Shown here one piece after another: positions 1 to 11,187 of a DNA stretch of 64,000 nucleotides. The notes under the pieces were generated by a model. The model was given only the letters and a program-made list of their open reading frames with translations, had not been told where the DNA came from and made no database searches. The position numbers were made by a program, and so were the translations under genes. Numbering within the stretch: the first letter of the stretch is position 1; every line of letters begins with the position of its first letter. The stretch is from contig JAUKTV010000010.1 of assembly GCA_030549205.1 (NCBI GenBank), positions 1,364,001 to 1,428,000 of the forward strand. The letters are read 5' to 3'. The stretch comes from Apiosordaria backusii (Eukaryota > Ascomycota > Sordariomycetes > Sordariales > Lasiosphaeriaceae).

Positions 1-108
1 CGTTCCTGGGGCGTGAATGCCCGCAGGCCGTCCTTGAGTTCGGCAAGATACCCCATGATGGCGATATCTGCTGGCGTGCATCCGCCGTCGCAAACACGAA
101 GAAGTCTG
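1..108 (-). CDS. Possible last part of an ankyrin-like protein, cut by the left edge
   Basis: Read on the minus strand, an acceptor-like pyrimidine stretch ending in CAG lies just above base 108. It is followed by an open frame to the window edge. The translation includes the short stretch GGCTPADIAIMGYL, which resembles the G-x-TP-x-x-x-A...G core of an ankyrin repeat. Only about 35 residues are visible, and no start, donor or stop is in view. This could be a real terminal exon of a gene lying to the left, or a chance open frame. The call rests on one motif-like stretch and is weak. Confidence 0.3.
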
Positions 109-1441
109 AGATGCAAGAGAATAATATTCTACTCCATGCAAGGCATGGAACAGCGGAGTGTGCACTCCACGTGGTTATAGCAAGGTTTGGGGGGCAAGAG
201 GAACTTATTTGCTGTGCGTGGATGCAACCACCCCTGAGTCCGATGCCGCGAGCACCCGAGGGGGCGGGCCCCGGCCCATCGGCTAGGCGAAGGGTCTGCA
301 GACATCGATAGTGTCTCTCTGGGTTGACTTCAAGGGTGTTTTATGCAGCAGCAGGGATAGATAGTTGAGTTCTCTTGCTTCTACTTGAAAATTCCATGTC
401 ATATGTCGTGCGATGCTATGCTGACGCTTCAGCCGCAGTCCTACATCTTGTCATGGCGGCAGAGGAGGTGCTCATGAAGTTGTCTCTGCAAGACGACAGT
501 CGTCTCACACCGAAAAAGAGCGTTTCAACTCCCAGGCTTGTGTGATTCTGAACACAATGTATCCTATTCGGGACCGACAGGATGGTCGGGGATGTCTCTG
601 ATCCGCTGTGATCGCCGTCGCAGTCCAGGTTTGCGACTTTGTTGGTGTGTGGGCGTGAGGTGAGGATGTTTGAGGCGGCATCCCAGACCCCAATGACATG
701 GAGAAGAGGGTAGCAGTTTGTCAGCGCCTCTGGGATGTGGATTGCGGGTGCAGTCATGGCATGAATGCCGTGTTTGAGGTGTGATGGTCGACGTTGAATT
801 AGAGCCACCAGGTCGAACACGTGGTCTTGGCATCGATGTGGGCCAAGACCAACTCTCATCTCCAGCTACCAAAAGAAGAAGCAACGTGCATCTCTTGTGG
901 AACACCGCGCCAGAACCAGGCGTTATATCGAGGCTCCACTTTGGTGCCGGTCGAGAAAGCGAAATGGTTGATCCTGGATCGGAGACCAAGACCACGATCA
1001 GAGAGCCGTGGGCTGTTACGCCTTGCTCATTCGCCGCACAAACAGCACCCACGTCTGCCCCCCACGTGTGATTGTATGTGTGATAGGACCCTAATCCGTC
1101 CACCGGAAGTCGTTATCGGCCGATACTTACATGGGATAGCTCGTGCCGACTTGCTTTTGTTGTCCTCGACGCCCTCATGTCGGGACCATCACCCAGCCTT
1201 CGATACTGCTGGGCCGGGCCACACTTTGAGGCCCTTTGTTGCATTGCATATTGCGTCTGTCTCAACCAGGTTCCTGTCACTTTGAGCCTCTGGGAGCCGT
1301 CTCCCCCACGGTTCCCTTCTTTCGGTTCCTCAACAGATCCGCCTCCTTCCGGCTCCTATCCAAACTTTTGCTGGACATCCACACTTCTCCCTCAGTTGTT
1401 TATGCGTCTGCAGGTATCAAATACTGTTTGAACCGACTACT
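109..1441. other. Intergenic region, no supported gene
   Basis: Open frames of up to about 180 codons occur on both strands and overlap each other. None shows a recognisable motif, splice-supported extension or convincing fungal coding pattern. The last few hundred bases are pyrimidine-rich and probably form the promoter and leader of the SH3-like gene that starts at 1442. Confidence 0.6.
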
Positions 1442-3726
1442 ATGACCGTTGATGCTGAGGAACTCTTGATCCGGCCTTTCCGTGATGTCGTTGCTGTCGG
1501 GACTACCGCTGTGACCAATGCCGCCTCTCTCGGTCCACACCGCGCTGATGATGCCGATCGCATGTCAAGGGCCGCACAGGCCCTCGTCAGAGAGGGGGAG
1601 AGGGCACTTAAGAAGCTGCAGCCGGTCTGGGACGATCAAGTCCAAAAGCTCGGGGATCTGTTCAAAAGAATGATCACGCAACAAGGTATCGTGCGGTTGG
1701 CTGCTTAAAGCATATCTTCCTGGCCACACCATCCAGAAGCTCATTCCATCTCCTCTCCAGCTTCCATCGAGAAAAGGCGTTTGGTCCTAGAGGAGCTCCT
1801 TTGGGACTTCGACGATGTCACGCACCCAGACGAATTCGATGTCGAGCGGTACTCAGCTCTTCAGACAGCGACCAAAGCTCTCGCTCTTGATATCGTGGAG
1901 ACCGCCAAACGACTGAAGCCAACCATGATTGCGGCACCAGAAATACCAGAAGGAGGGTTCCCGCCACTACCACCTCTCCCTGTCCACCGCTTCGAATCGC
2001 GCGCCGGACAAGTCTCCCGCCCAACCTCCGCCGCCTCCTCTCGACCAAGAGCATATTCAAAGCAAGGGATAAGCAACAGAAAACAAGGGGGCGAGTTAAC
2101 ACCACCAGATTCTCCCGATTGTGCCACACCAGTTGCTCAGTTCCAAGATTTCAGCATCAACGACTCTGTCAAACGCAGCAGCCTCACGTCTGAATCCTGC
2201 CCCAGCCCCAGCACCATTCGAACCGCTCCCTCTCTTCTCTCCAAAAGCAGTAGTCTTACATCCTCCTCCGCGCTTTTGGGTACACCCGAGTCCACCTCCA
2301 ACCACCCTGACGCCTCATCAACCAAGTTCAGTTTTAGCGAAGCAGCCCTGACCCTCCTTCCGCCGCCAGCTCTGGATACCGGTGTCGAAGATGAAACATA
2401 CTCTGTCGGTAGCAAAAGAAGGCAAGGGAGCACCCTAACTGAACACCGAAAGTCTAGCCGCGCCAACCCCCGCTCTGAGGACTGCAGCATCGGCCCCGAT
2501 AGCACCTACCACAAGCTGAAAGGTCTCTGCAAGGGAGCAGTCAGGTTCCGGAAGGACGGGCACTGGGGCAGCATAAAGATGACGACTGAGTATGGCGGCG
2601 GTGGCGGCGGAGCGGGTGACATGATGCGGGCTTCTGATGCCATCGTTCCATTACAGTACGAAGTGACCAAAGTTGCCGGGTGTGGCGAGTGCGGGTATGC
2701 CCACGATCTGGATGCAGTAGAGCTGGACAAAAGCCGGAAGCGTGAGTCTTGCTACCCCTGAACCCCTGAAGCCATCTTGCAGTGAAGTATATGGGCCACT
2801 AACCTTCGCTGTTCCGCAAGATAGCCGAGGCAATCATCCCCTCTGAATCCGGAGCTCGATACCGGCTACGATTACTCTTCAAATCCCACCTCGGCAAGGG
2901 CGCATCAGGTGGAAGCGCAGATGATTACTACGCTTGTCTGTGGTGCGTCAGCGCAGCCGTGACTGTGCGTGAAAGTGATGCTACAGTCTTCCGGTCCGCC
3001 GAAGACCTACTCCACCATCTAGCTCGACACCCGCAGCCACTGCCCCAAATACCAGGGGTCACCGTTTGCTACGGACATGAGCCGGAACACCCAGAATTTG
3101 ACTTGCACCTTCCCGACGGCTCCGTGCCGGTACCGATGCCGGACAATGTCACCCGGTTGGCAACGGCAATTGCGACGAAAGACCACTTCCGACGTCATGG
3201 GCGCGGGAGACTGGAGAAGCCGCCGAGGTATGATGGTGAGATGCTTGAGTTTATGGAAGGGGCGAGGATAATGGGGGTGATGTTCCCTGAGAAGTGGGAG
3301 GGAAAGTGGTGTTTGGGAAGGCATGATGGCATGTTTGGGGCTTTCCCGTCGAAGGTTATTGAGCTCAGAGCACCGCAAGAAAGCGAGGTTCCTGTGGGTG
3401 GGGAGAGCGGGATGAATGTGACGACGCGGTGGAAGTGGACGCCTCCCAAATCTGGGGGTGTAGCTTGGGTGGCGTTTGGGAAGGGGGAGGTCATTACGAA
3501 TGTGCAATGTAAGTTGAGCAGCTTGAATCAGTGTCACAATCAGGAACATGATCTAACGCTCAGTATTACAGGTCTCTATGCGGATTACTGGTGCTGGTAT
3601 GGGACGAATAGTAAGGGCAAGACAGGGGTATTTCCACAGTCTCATGTTGATCTACAGACTCTGAAAGCACAGGAGTCTAGTGTACCAAGACGTCCAAGCA
3701 GAGGGTTGTCGTTGTTTGGAAGATAA
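1442..3726 (+). CDS. SH3-like domain protein, four exons
   Basis: Exons 1442-1685, 1761-2741, 2825-3508 and 3572-3726 join in phase to give about 687 residues. The introns have GTATCG, GTGAGT and GTAAGT donors; CTAAC-like branch points are visible in the second and third. Residues about 120-230 are Ser/Pro-rich and low in complexity. The middle has a C-x2-C-like GCGECGYAHD stretch. The C-terminal third has two aromatic-rich SH3-like blocks: one around MGVMFPEKWEGKWCLGR ending in GAFPSKVIEL, and one around LYADYWCWYGTN ending in GVFPQSHVDL. The form ...W...G...G.FP...V is typical of the SH3 C-terminal half. The protein is probably a cytoplasmic adaptor, as often seen in filamentous fungi, but its partner is unknown. 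It is separated by only about 145 bp from the convergent AAA ATPase gene. Confidence 0.72.
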
Positions 3727-3870
3727 TAGGGTAGTCCATCCGCCATTTCGGCATATGTGGTTCTGTGCATAAGTAGATGCTACATGTAGAAGGTCACCTC
3801 CATTTTGTCCCGTTTCGCTTATGCAAAGGGTAGTAATGCATTCTAATGCCAGAAGACTCAGAGATTTCTA

Positions 3871-6754
3871 TCAGCCCACCAACCTCCGAAGATTCTCAAG
3901 CGCCTCACGCATCTTCTCTCGTTTCTCTCTATCGGCCGCAGAGAGTGTGTCATTATTGCCCTCATCAATTTCTTCCAGCTCGGTCCGCACCATTGCCACA
4001 ACATGCCGAGCCCCTAACGCATTTCCATCTGCACAACCGTATGCAACTGCTGTTCGAAGAAGGTTTTTGATCGTCCGCCCCTGGGTAAAACGCAGGTTTA
4101 GCAACTGCGGTTGGGGCCTCTTTACTCTCGACATTGGGTATTGTTCTACTCACATTGAGGTTCAGCTTCCCTAAAGCCTCATACAACTCGTCTGTCCAAG
4201 ATCCGTCCAACTGTATATGTTTGTTTGCTGCAATTAAGTTTCTCCAGATTGCCGACTGAGCGTCATTTGTGAGAGCAGGATAGGAAATGGTGACGTGGAT
4301 CCGGCTTCGAAAGGCTTCATCAAAATCTTGTATTCGATTTGTGGTTAGGAAGAGGACCCCCTGAAAGTACTCAAGCTTTCGAAGAAAGACTTGTTGATTT
4401 GTCAGTTAACGGTCATACCTTCAGTTAGAAGCTTGACGTAACACTAGGTAGGTAGGTAGTAGGTACTTACCGCTCACAATGGCGTTGCGCTCTACCTCAT
4501 AGGAGCTTCTCTTGCGTAGGAGTACGTCGGCCTCATCAAGAAGGGTCACTGCGTCCCAACGTTTAGAAAGATAGAATATTTCTTCGAGTCGATCCTCGAC
4601 CTTGTAAACCCTGGTGCTCAGCTCCCCGCCGGAAACATGGTAGAGAGGTCGTTCCATGTAATCAGCAATGCTCTCTAGTGTTGTTAGTGTCGCCGGAACC
4701 TAGATTCTAGGGATTCTGCAGGACCGAAAGCAACTTACCAGCGGTGAGAGTCTTGCCTAAGCCGGGATCACTATAGAGCATATCAGTTCGTCAACGGTCA
4801 AATATTGTGATATAGGGTGTAGAGACATACCCACAAAGGAGCACGACGAGGCCTTGACCTTTCCCAGATATAACATCATCGAACGGGGTAGTTTTACCAA
4901 TCTTATGGCCCCTGACCAGACTGTCGACAAGCTGTTTCGTCACCCCTTTCAGCTGCAGAGATTTGAACGCATCCATGTTCCAAACCACATCGCTCAGTCC
5001 GTCGGCTAGCACCCAGTACCACTGCTTAGCCCTTAGACCAAAAGCAGGGATGACCGCTGGATAAAGTAGGTCGAATTCTTGCTTGGACACTCCTAGTGTA
5101 AGCTCAACAGTTCGTGCTAGGCCTTCAAGATCGGCAGGCGAGTAGTCAATTGCGTCAGCAACCAGATCACCCTCATGTTGCTTGATTCCTATCTCCAGGG
5201 ATCTGAAGGCTAGCAATTCCCCAACATCAATTTCCTTTCGTTTGTTGTTTAGACTTTTGATCGCTTTCCCACTGCGGCTTATATCATCGGATTCGTCAGA
5301 GTCGTCAGAGTCATCAGAGTCGTCAGCGTCGTCAGAGTCATCGGATTCGTCGGATTCTATGTCCTTAGACAATGTCACTATTCCACGCGCCGCAACTGGT
5401 TTCACCGTTGGAGAAACGGTTTTGCTCCGTAGATCCGCAAACCACATAGGTGGCTGATTTTCAGATACCTCATAATAGGACGTATAGTCGACCATGACTC
5501 GTTCGTGAAGCTATGTTTGACAGTGAAAGGTTGTCAGTAAAGCGTCCCCCCGGTCATTGAGCTTCTCGTGCCGAGTTATATCAGGTATCTGATACCTACC
5601 TGTCTCGATCTCTCGTAGCCGTAGCCATTCTTGTCCTGGAACTTCATGTCCTCCCATCCAAGCCCCTGATATGTCTGTGTGGCGAATGAAGCAAGATCAC
5701 AGCCAAGTACCCTTCGCAATGTCGTTCCCCGCTCCCGTAACTTGATCTCGAGTTTTTCTCGGTCTCTGAAGTGCTTCAATGGAACAATCGGCAAGTCGGC
5801 GATGGTTAACAAAGTCATTGTAACTGGAGCCGCTGCACAGCTTCGCTGGACCATTCCAGGGGCCTTACCATTAGCCCCGATGGATAAGCCCCGGACTTCC
5901 CAATAAAAGCCTTTCTTGGGATTGCCCTTTTGCGTGACGCTACGAACAATCCAGCATTCTTGGACGTCCTTTTGATTGAGGACAGCTAGACTATTCGGTG
6001 GGAATGCTGTCCAAAGTATGTCCCCCGCCACTTTGCCAGCATCGGAGTATTTGTCGTGGTCATGAATGATACTTGTCAGAAGCCCGTTACCAAGTATGAA
6101 ATCATGAAGAACTTTCGCATCTTGTCGCAGACCAGCGTCAATGTCGCCAGTACCCTCTTCCGCTAGTTCCTGGATCTCCTTCCGGTAAAAGAACAATTCG
6201 GCGAATGGTGCTGAGATTTTCAAGGGGAACGCATGTAGATCTGTTATCTCATAGCAGTTCCGTGCAATCTTCTTCAGGGCTTCACACAGAGCCTGGGATT
6301 GAACCTCTAGCTCAACACCAATGATGCCCAGAGAGTCCCCTTCCTGAATGACGACTCGACGCAAAACCACTGCGTAACCATCGTACTTCTGAGTAGACTT
6401 TGTTGTAGTCTTTCTTCCTTTGGGGAGATAACGACTGGTAGGGATGATCTGGCTGTCGTATCCGCCATCGCAATCAGGCTTCCGATACTCAGTGATGTCG
6501 ACAAATCCCTTCTTGCTTGCGAGGTTCTGATCGTTTGTACTATCATTTTTCTGGTCGCAGTTGTTCCCAGATATCACGGGAGTTGATTAGCTGGAAGGAG
6601 AATTACAGGATCATACTTCAAAAAAAGAAAATACAGGATTCGGAGACCAGCGATTTGACAAGGACGGAATGAGGAGAAGGTATCTCACCTGGTCCTTGCT
6701 AGATGATAAGCTAAACACTCTAGGGAGCTTAGCCTCGTAGTCCGCGAGGGACAT
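3871..6754 (-). CDS. AAA ATPase with large fungal N-terminal region (DUF7025-type)
   Basis: Seven exons (complement 6689-6754, 5600-6550, 4831-5510, 4739-4770, 4471-4674, 4154-4389, 3871-4080) join in phase to about 792 residues. The P-loop GDPGLGKT (about 566-573) is assembled across the exon 3/4 junction, which supports the model. Walker B is LLDEAD (about 621-626), sensor 1 is TTN (about 660-662), followed by FRSR, a likely arginine-finger region, and then a GRTIKN motif typical of the AAA small domain. The first 330 residues resemble the N-terminal region of a large fungal AAA family. A Ser/Asp-rich acidic tract lies near residues 385-410. The protein should couple ATP hydrolysis to remodelling of a protein substrate, which is unknown. 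Two junctions use less common choices (an AAG acceptor near 4390; a downstream CAG near 6551), so exon edges there are less sure. Confidence 0.85.
5281..5358 (-). repeat. Ser/Asp codon repeat inside the AAA ATPase gene
   Basis: About 26 codons of near-pure GAC/GAT plus TCN/GAG units encode an acidic (S/E)DD-type run between the N-terminal region and the AAA core. The DNA repeats a six-to-nine base unit of the kind gtcgtcaga on the plus strand. Such tracts often vary in length between strains and act as flexible linkers or phosphorylation targets. That role is inferred. Confidence 0.75.
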
Positions 6755-8220
6755 GATGGCGGTTACCTAGAGCTACTGGTGACGGGTAAGGATTGTCGAT
6801 GGTAGTGCTGATATGATCTGCACCTACCAATTATTGTGATCATGAGTAAGAGTCACTGCCCTTATTCGAAAAGGTCAGACTATGAATGACCTGGCCAGCA
6901 TCTCCCGCTTTGAACGAGAAATGAGGCCTCCTAAAAAGCAAAGCGTTCTAATCTGTATGAACCGGAGAATAGATGATCCTCACAAGAAAATCGTGCTTAC
7001 GATGACATTCAACGGTTGCCTTGGAATGCAATGACGGAAGTGGTCGAGTCCGAGCCTATGCTGGGACGGTGTGGAATTCATCTACTCTTCAGCCCCTTGA
7101 TTGGCCCTGTATTCACAAAGATATGTAGGTATTGTGAACGTCGGGTTGCCCCACAAAATGTCAGCAAGGCAGCCAGCAAGGCACTGCCAACGCCGAAGGC
7201 CTGATAACCCAAGGGAAAGCCCCAAGGAAAAAAGTGCAATTTGACACCTGTTTGTGTGACCGACATGCAGCGAGACCACTACGCAGGCACATTGTGGACA
7301 AAAGAAAAAGGACCGCTACACAGCCCACCAGATCTAGGAGTTGCTAAATACTGACGGACAGATTCCATTCAAAAGCCTACCAAACCATCTTCAAACGACT
7401 CGATCTTTAACGGCTAACGGCTCAGGTATCTTTTAAACCTTCTCCACGATGTTTAAGCACTTACGTATGAACTAAGTTTCAAGGGTTATTTGTTAACATT
7501 ATCTAAAGCATGGTCTACATAAGGTAGCTGCCATGTACTGATGTTGTGTAGGCCAGCCTCAATGTAATTGACTCGCTGACTTACCGAGAGTAGTACCCAA
7601 TTTTTGGTCCACGGGGCGACAAGGAAACTGACCGTCCTATTATTTTGTTTTTGAGACCTCCACTACACCAATTGTACAATCAGGAGTGCAGCAGCTTATC
7701 TTTGACGTTGGATTTTACTGCAGCCAAGACGGAATCTTCGTCCGCCCATCCTAGGTAGATCGCAAGGCATTTGGGGATTCTCACTGACGGGACCTTGATG
7801 ATTTCCAAATACGCCGGTTGCCTCAGCGGGCAATGCATAAGGTATGTCCAGAGTCATGACCAACCACTAGCAAGAGTTGTAAAAATACCTACCTACCCAG
7901 TCCCAGCACATTGCGTCGGAGGTTGTCGGAGGTGTTTGCACTTTTGAGATTACCAATCGCAATGGCTTACCAGGTGTGCTCAGCTTTTCTCATCAGTTCA
8001 AAGATCCATAGGACATTAAATACTTAGAGAGCCAACCTCTAATGCATTTACTTTACTTTGTTCAGGTTTTTTCCCACTACCTACCTACCTTACTCAGCCT
8101 GCTTGCTACCCTCAGATTCGGCATCTCACTTGGGCTTCAATTCCCTTCAAGGTTGTCATTGCTTCAACCCCTACCGCTTACCATGCTTGTTTGGAGCATC
8201 ACCTCCATGCTCAGCTCATC
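6755..8220. other. Intergenic promoter region between divergent genes
   Basis: This 1.5 kb stretch lies between the AAA ATPase gene (leftward) and the membrane-protein gene (rightward). It has no open frame with recognisable content. It contains CCTACCTACC motifs near 7888-7898 and 8077-8089. The 150 bases before 8221 are pyrimidine-rich, as expected of a fungal leader. Confidence 0.6.
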
Positions 8221-10887
8221 ATGTCTACGAGTCAATTTCTCCCACTCCCTGCAGTGTCTCACACAAAGTCCGGTTCTGCTAGACGGATGCCTTGGCTGCT
8301 TAACGTTTCCAAAAACCAAAAGTCACCATCTGTCAGGCGGTCGATTGAGCACATTGAAGGCGCATTGCAGTCAACTCCTACCACACTCGTCCCAGTTCTC
8401 ATAGGCCAACTCCCTTCCCTCATTATCACAGAAGCCGAAGTCTCTGAACAAGTCAACATTCACAAACGTTTTCACATGCCGGATTCCGCACCTGGTATCG
8501 AGGTGACAGATTTGCCAAAGTTCGACGACTTCGGTCAATATGGCGGAGCAAGCGAAGAGGTTCAGGACGCCCTCGTTGCAAAGGAGGTGTCGAGGCTGGT
8601 CTCAATCATCTTGAACTCCCACCCCCTCAATTTTGAAGGATCCGAAAAACTGGCTGTAGACTCGAGCAAGTCTCACGAAATCTTTGCCGACCTCTGCGAC
8701 CTTTTCTTTCAATCACTCGGTGTTGTCACATACGATGGCGAGTGTCTCCTGGGGGAGCATGAGAAGACTTTCGTTGACATGGGGGTGGCAACCACGACAC
8801 ATGTCAACTTAGACTTCATTTGTAACAGAGACGAGGGGGACAGCGATCCTGAGGTCGGCCAAGAGTACATGTACCGCCAGGACTTCTTTACCTTGGTGGA
8901 TTACTGCACCGCGATTATGGCCCGTATTATTTGTGCAAATGCGCACAGCAAAACCACAGCGACTCAGATGGTTGCTACTCTTGCCAGAATATCGGCCAAA
9001 GTGAAGGTAGTTTCCGCCAAAATACAGGATTTTGCCCAAATCTCGCTTGATCACGGATTAACCGATTCGGAATGGGACGACATCAAAAGACTTCAACTTG
9101 AACGAAAGGGGGCAGACGATTCTGACACCGAGCGCCCACTATTATCATCGCCATCTTCAACACAGCAGCCAGTCAAAATACTAGCTGGTACCGACATGTT
9201 TGGCCGAGGGGGTTCTATGTCGCTCAATGGAAACTCATGGCAACCACTCGGTTTGAAATCTAAGAAGGGACTTCTCAAAAAGATTTACTTTGAACAATGC
9301 GTGCGCCATCGCACCGGTATCGTCGATTTGCTCGGCAACATTCTTGTGATGTTGAACGGCAACAGCCGGTTGCAACGAGTGTCACTGACCAGCTATGAAA
9401 TCAGCGCCATGGTCTATGAGACGGGTCTGGAGCATTTTCAGACACTGGTTTTTCAGGATCAAGACCAGAACTTTGAGGGAACCTCGGATCCTACCAGGAT
9501 TGGGTGTGCCGGTCATGCATTTCACCAACTGAATCTTACTGTGGGCCATATCAAGACACAAAGAAGGGCCATGGAAGACGAGAGGTCGATCTCTGGCCAC
9601 AAAGACTGCCTAGGACAATCTTCTCTGGAGCAATGTAGCTCATCGATCGGAACACGAATCACATGGACGTTATCGCACGAGAGGAACGGCGAGTTACGCT
9701 CAGAAGATCACACCTCTCAGCACCAAAAGCTGCAGCTAAAGTCCATGAGCAACGTAATTGCCGTGATAATTCCTCTGCTTTTCACTCACCCTTGCATAGC
9801 TGGGCGTCTAAGCAGAAGCTTGATCCGCAGTGCAGAACAGGAGCTGTCCCGCAAGGGCAGCGCAAAGGAAAAGATTGCACTGCGGCCCCATCCAAGGTAC
9901 TCTGCTTTTTTCTGTCTCGACACGGAAGACTATCGGAGAGGGCAGAAGTCATGTGGTCTCGAAGATGCTCGATCCCTCTCAAATTCCCTCATCACTCGAA
10001 ATGGGTTGCTCACCGGCAAGGCCGTGGGAAAGATCGGACGGGTGGGGAGTTTCCCTCTGAATCTGACTGAACCTCAGTCTTCTATGCGGTTCGGAAACTC
10101 AGGTCCAACCAGCGATTCACCTGGGGGATATTTGGAACAAATTAAGCGGAATCAGCTCAAACTAAAGCTGGCAAACCAGGAAATGAAGAAGTGGGTTTTG
10201 GAAGAAAAAGGGGTTATGGTCCGATGCAGATTCTACGTCTCGGTTGTTATTGCCCTTTGTGCCCTTTTAGTCATTGGCGGCATCGTGATTGGCATCACAG
10301 TTGGCAACAGGATTGCCGGGGTGGACCCGTTCAATGTCACAACGTACTGCTGGGTCTTTGCTGCATTTATCGTCGTGGTTTGCAAAAGTGTTCGGGTTCA
10401 CGACTGGCCATGGAACGACTTTCTTTATGGCCGCGTTCTGTGCAAAAGCGTTTCAGAACTATCTTCAGTTACGGGGATCCAAGACCAATTAATTATCGCC
10501 TACCTCCTCGAACAGGAGCCGACTTCCTGGCTTTGTACCAGGGGACCCTTCAATGTCGTTTTCCGCCGCCAAAAAGAAGATGGGTTTTCTATCGACCGGC
10601 CGATAAACATGTGGACCATGCTGTTAAGCGGTTTGATCGGCATTGAAGTTGAGTCCATCAGCGGGCGAGGTCTTGTATATCTGGATCTGAGACGCGGCAC
10701 CTCCCATTATGAAGTCAGTTCATGGCGATCTGCTAGCTCAGATGACGTGGAGGATTTACTTTCTTGTGAGCGTCTCAATGATCAAAGAGTGGAGTATGGC
10801 CGGCCACACGTCAAACTAGCGCGGAACAACATGGAGTGGTTTCGTACTATTGGGTTATACGGGAAGGATAATGCGGTGTTCATTTGA
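8221..10887 (+). CDS. Two-pass membrane protein of unknown function
   Basis: A single uninterrupted exon encodes about 888 residues. I chose the ATG at 8221 because the only in-frame upstream start is a TTG. The long N-terminal part is hydrophilic, with no motif I recognise. It includes a region rich in predicted helices and a Ser/Asp stretch near residues 300-320. Two hydrophobic segments lie near residues 695-718 (VIALCALLVIGGIVIGITVG) and 733-748 (YCWVFAAFIVVVCKSV), separated by a short loop. About 140 residues follow. This topology places two large soluble parts on the same side of a membrane. Long proteins of this layout are common hypothetical proteins in filamentous ascomycetes; I cannot assign a function. 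There are no introns, unlike most neighbours. Confidence 0.75.
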   Translation: MSTSQFLPLPAVSHTKSGSARRMPWLLNVSKNQKSPSVRRSIEHIEGALQSTPTTLVPVLIGQLPSLIITEAEVSEQVNIHKRFHMPDSAPGIEVTDLPKFDDFGQYGGASEEVQDALVAKEVSRLVSIILNSHPLNFEGSEKLAVDSSKSHEIFADLCDLFFQSLGVVTYDGECLLGEHEKTFVDMGVATTTHVNLDFICNRDEGDSDPEVGQEYMYRQDFFTLVDYCTAIMARIICANAHSKTTATQMVATLARISAKVKVVSAKIQDFAQISLDHGLTDSEWDDIKRLQLERKGADDSDTERPLLSSPSSTQQPVKILAGTDMFGRGGSMSLNGNSWQPLGLKSKKGLLKKIYFEQCVRHRTGIVDLLGNILVMLNGNSRLQRVSLTSYEISAMVYETGLEHFQTLVFQDQDQNFEGTSDPTRIGCAGHAFHQLNLTVGHIKTQRRAMEDERSISGHKDCLGQSSLEQCSSSIGTRITWTLSHERNGELRSEDHTSQHQKLQLKSMSNVIAVIIPLLFTHPCIAGRLSRSLIRSAEQELSRKGSAKEKIALRPHPRYSAFFCLDTEDYRRGQKSCGLEDARSLSNSLITRNGLLTGKAVGKIGRVGSFPLNLTEPQSSMRFGNSGPTSDSPGGYLEQIKRNQLKLKLANQEMKKWVLEEKGVMVRCRFYVSVVIALCALLVIGGIVIGITVGNRIAGVDPFNVTTYCWVFAAFIVVVCKSVRVHDWPWNDFLYGRVLCKSVSELSSVTGIQDQLIIAYLLEQEPTSWLCTRGPFNVVFRRQKEDGFSIDRPINMWTMLLSGLIGIEVESISGRGLVYLDLRRGTSHYEVSSWRSASSDDVEDLLSCERLNDQRVEYGRPHVKLARNNMEWFRTIGLYGKDNAVFI

Positions 10888-11187
10888 GAATTCTCAGGTT
10901 CTTCGTTCAAGTTCCTGTCATAGTGCCCATCTTGCAATAATATGGACAGGAGCCAAACACAGTGTTTGAGTAACATTCAATATCATCTCATTCATCTATT
11001 CTTGGGGGCCAGGCGCCTGCGCCACATCCCCGGACATCATCTCACTCCGACTCAACTAAAAAGTATCTCATCAACCCCAAAGACTGTACTCTTCATCTTG
11101 ATACCATCCCTGACCACTTCAGGTAGGTACCCCATACAATCAAACGGTCAGGCGGCCCTCGAATATTCACTTGTTCTTCGGTTCTGT
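10888..11187. other. Short convergent intergenic region
   Basis: This holds the 3' ends of the membrane-protein gene and the nuclease-like gene, which converge here. An AGGTAGGTACC motif lies near 11122. Nothing else is visible. Confidence 0.5.

Noticed and set aside
564..1285. Opposed long open frames on both strands
   Set aside because: They overlap, lack motifs and splice-supported extensions, and have composition like the flanking non-coding DNA.
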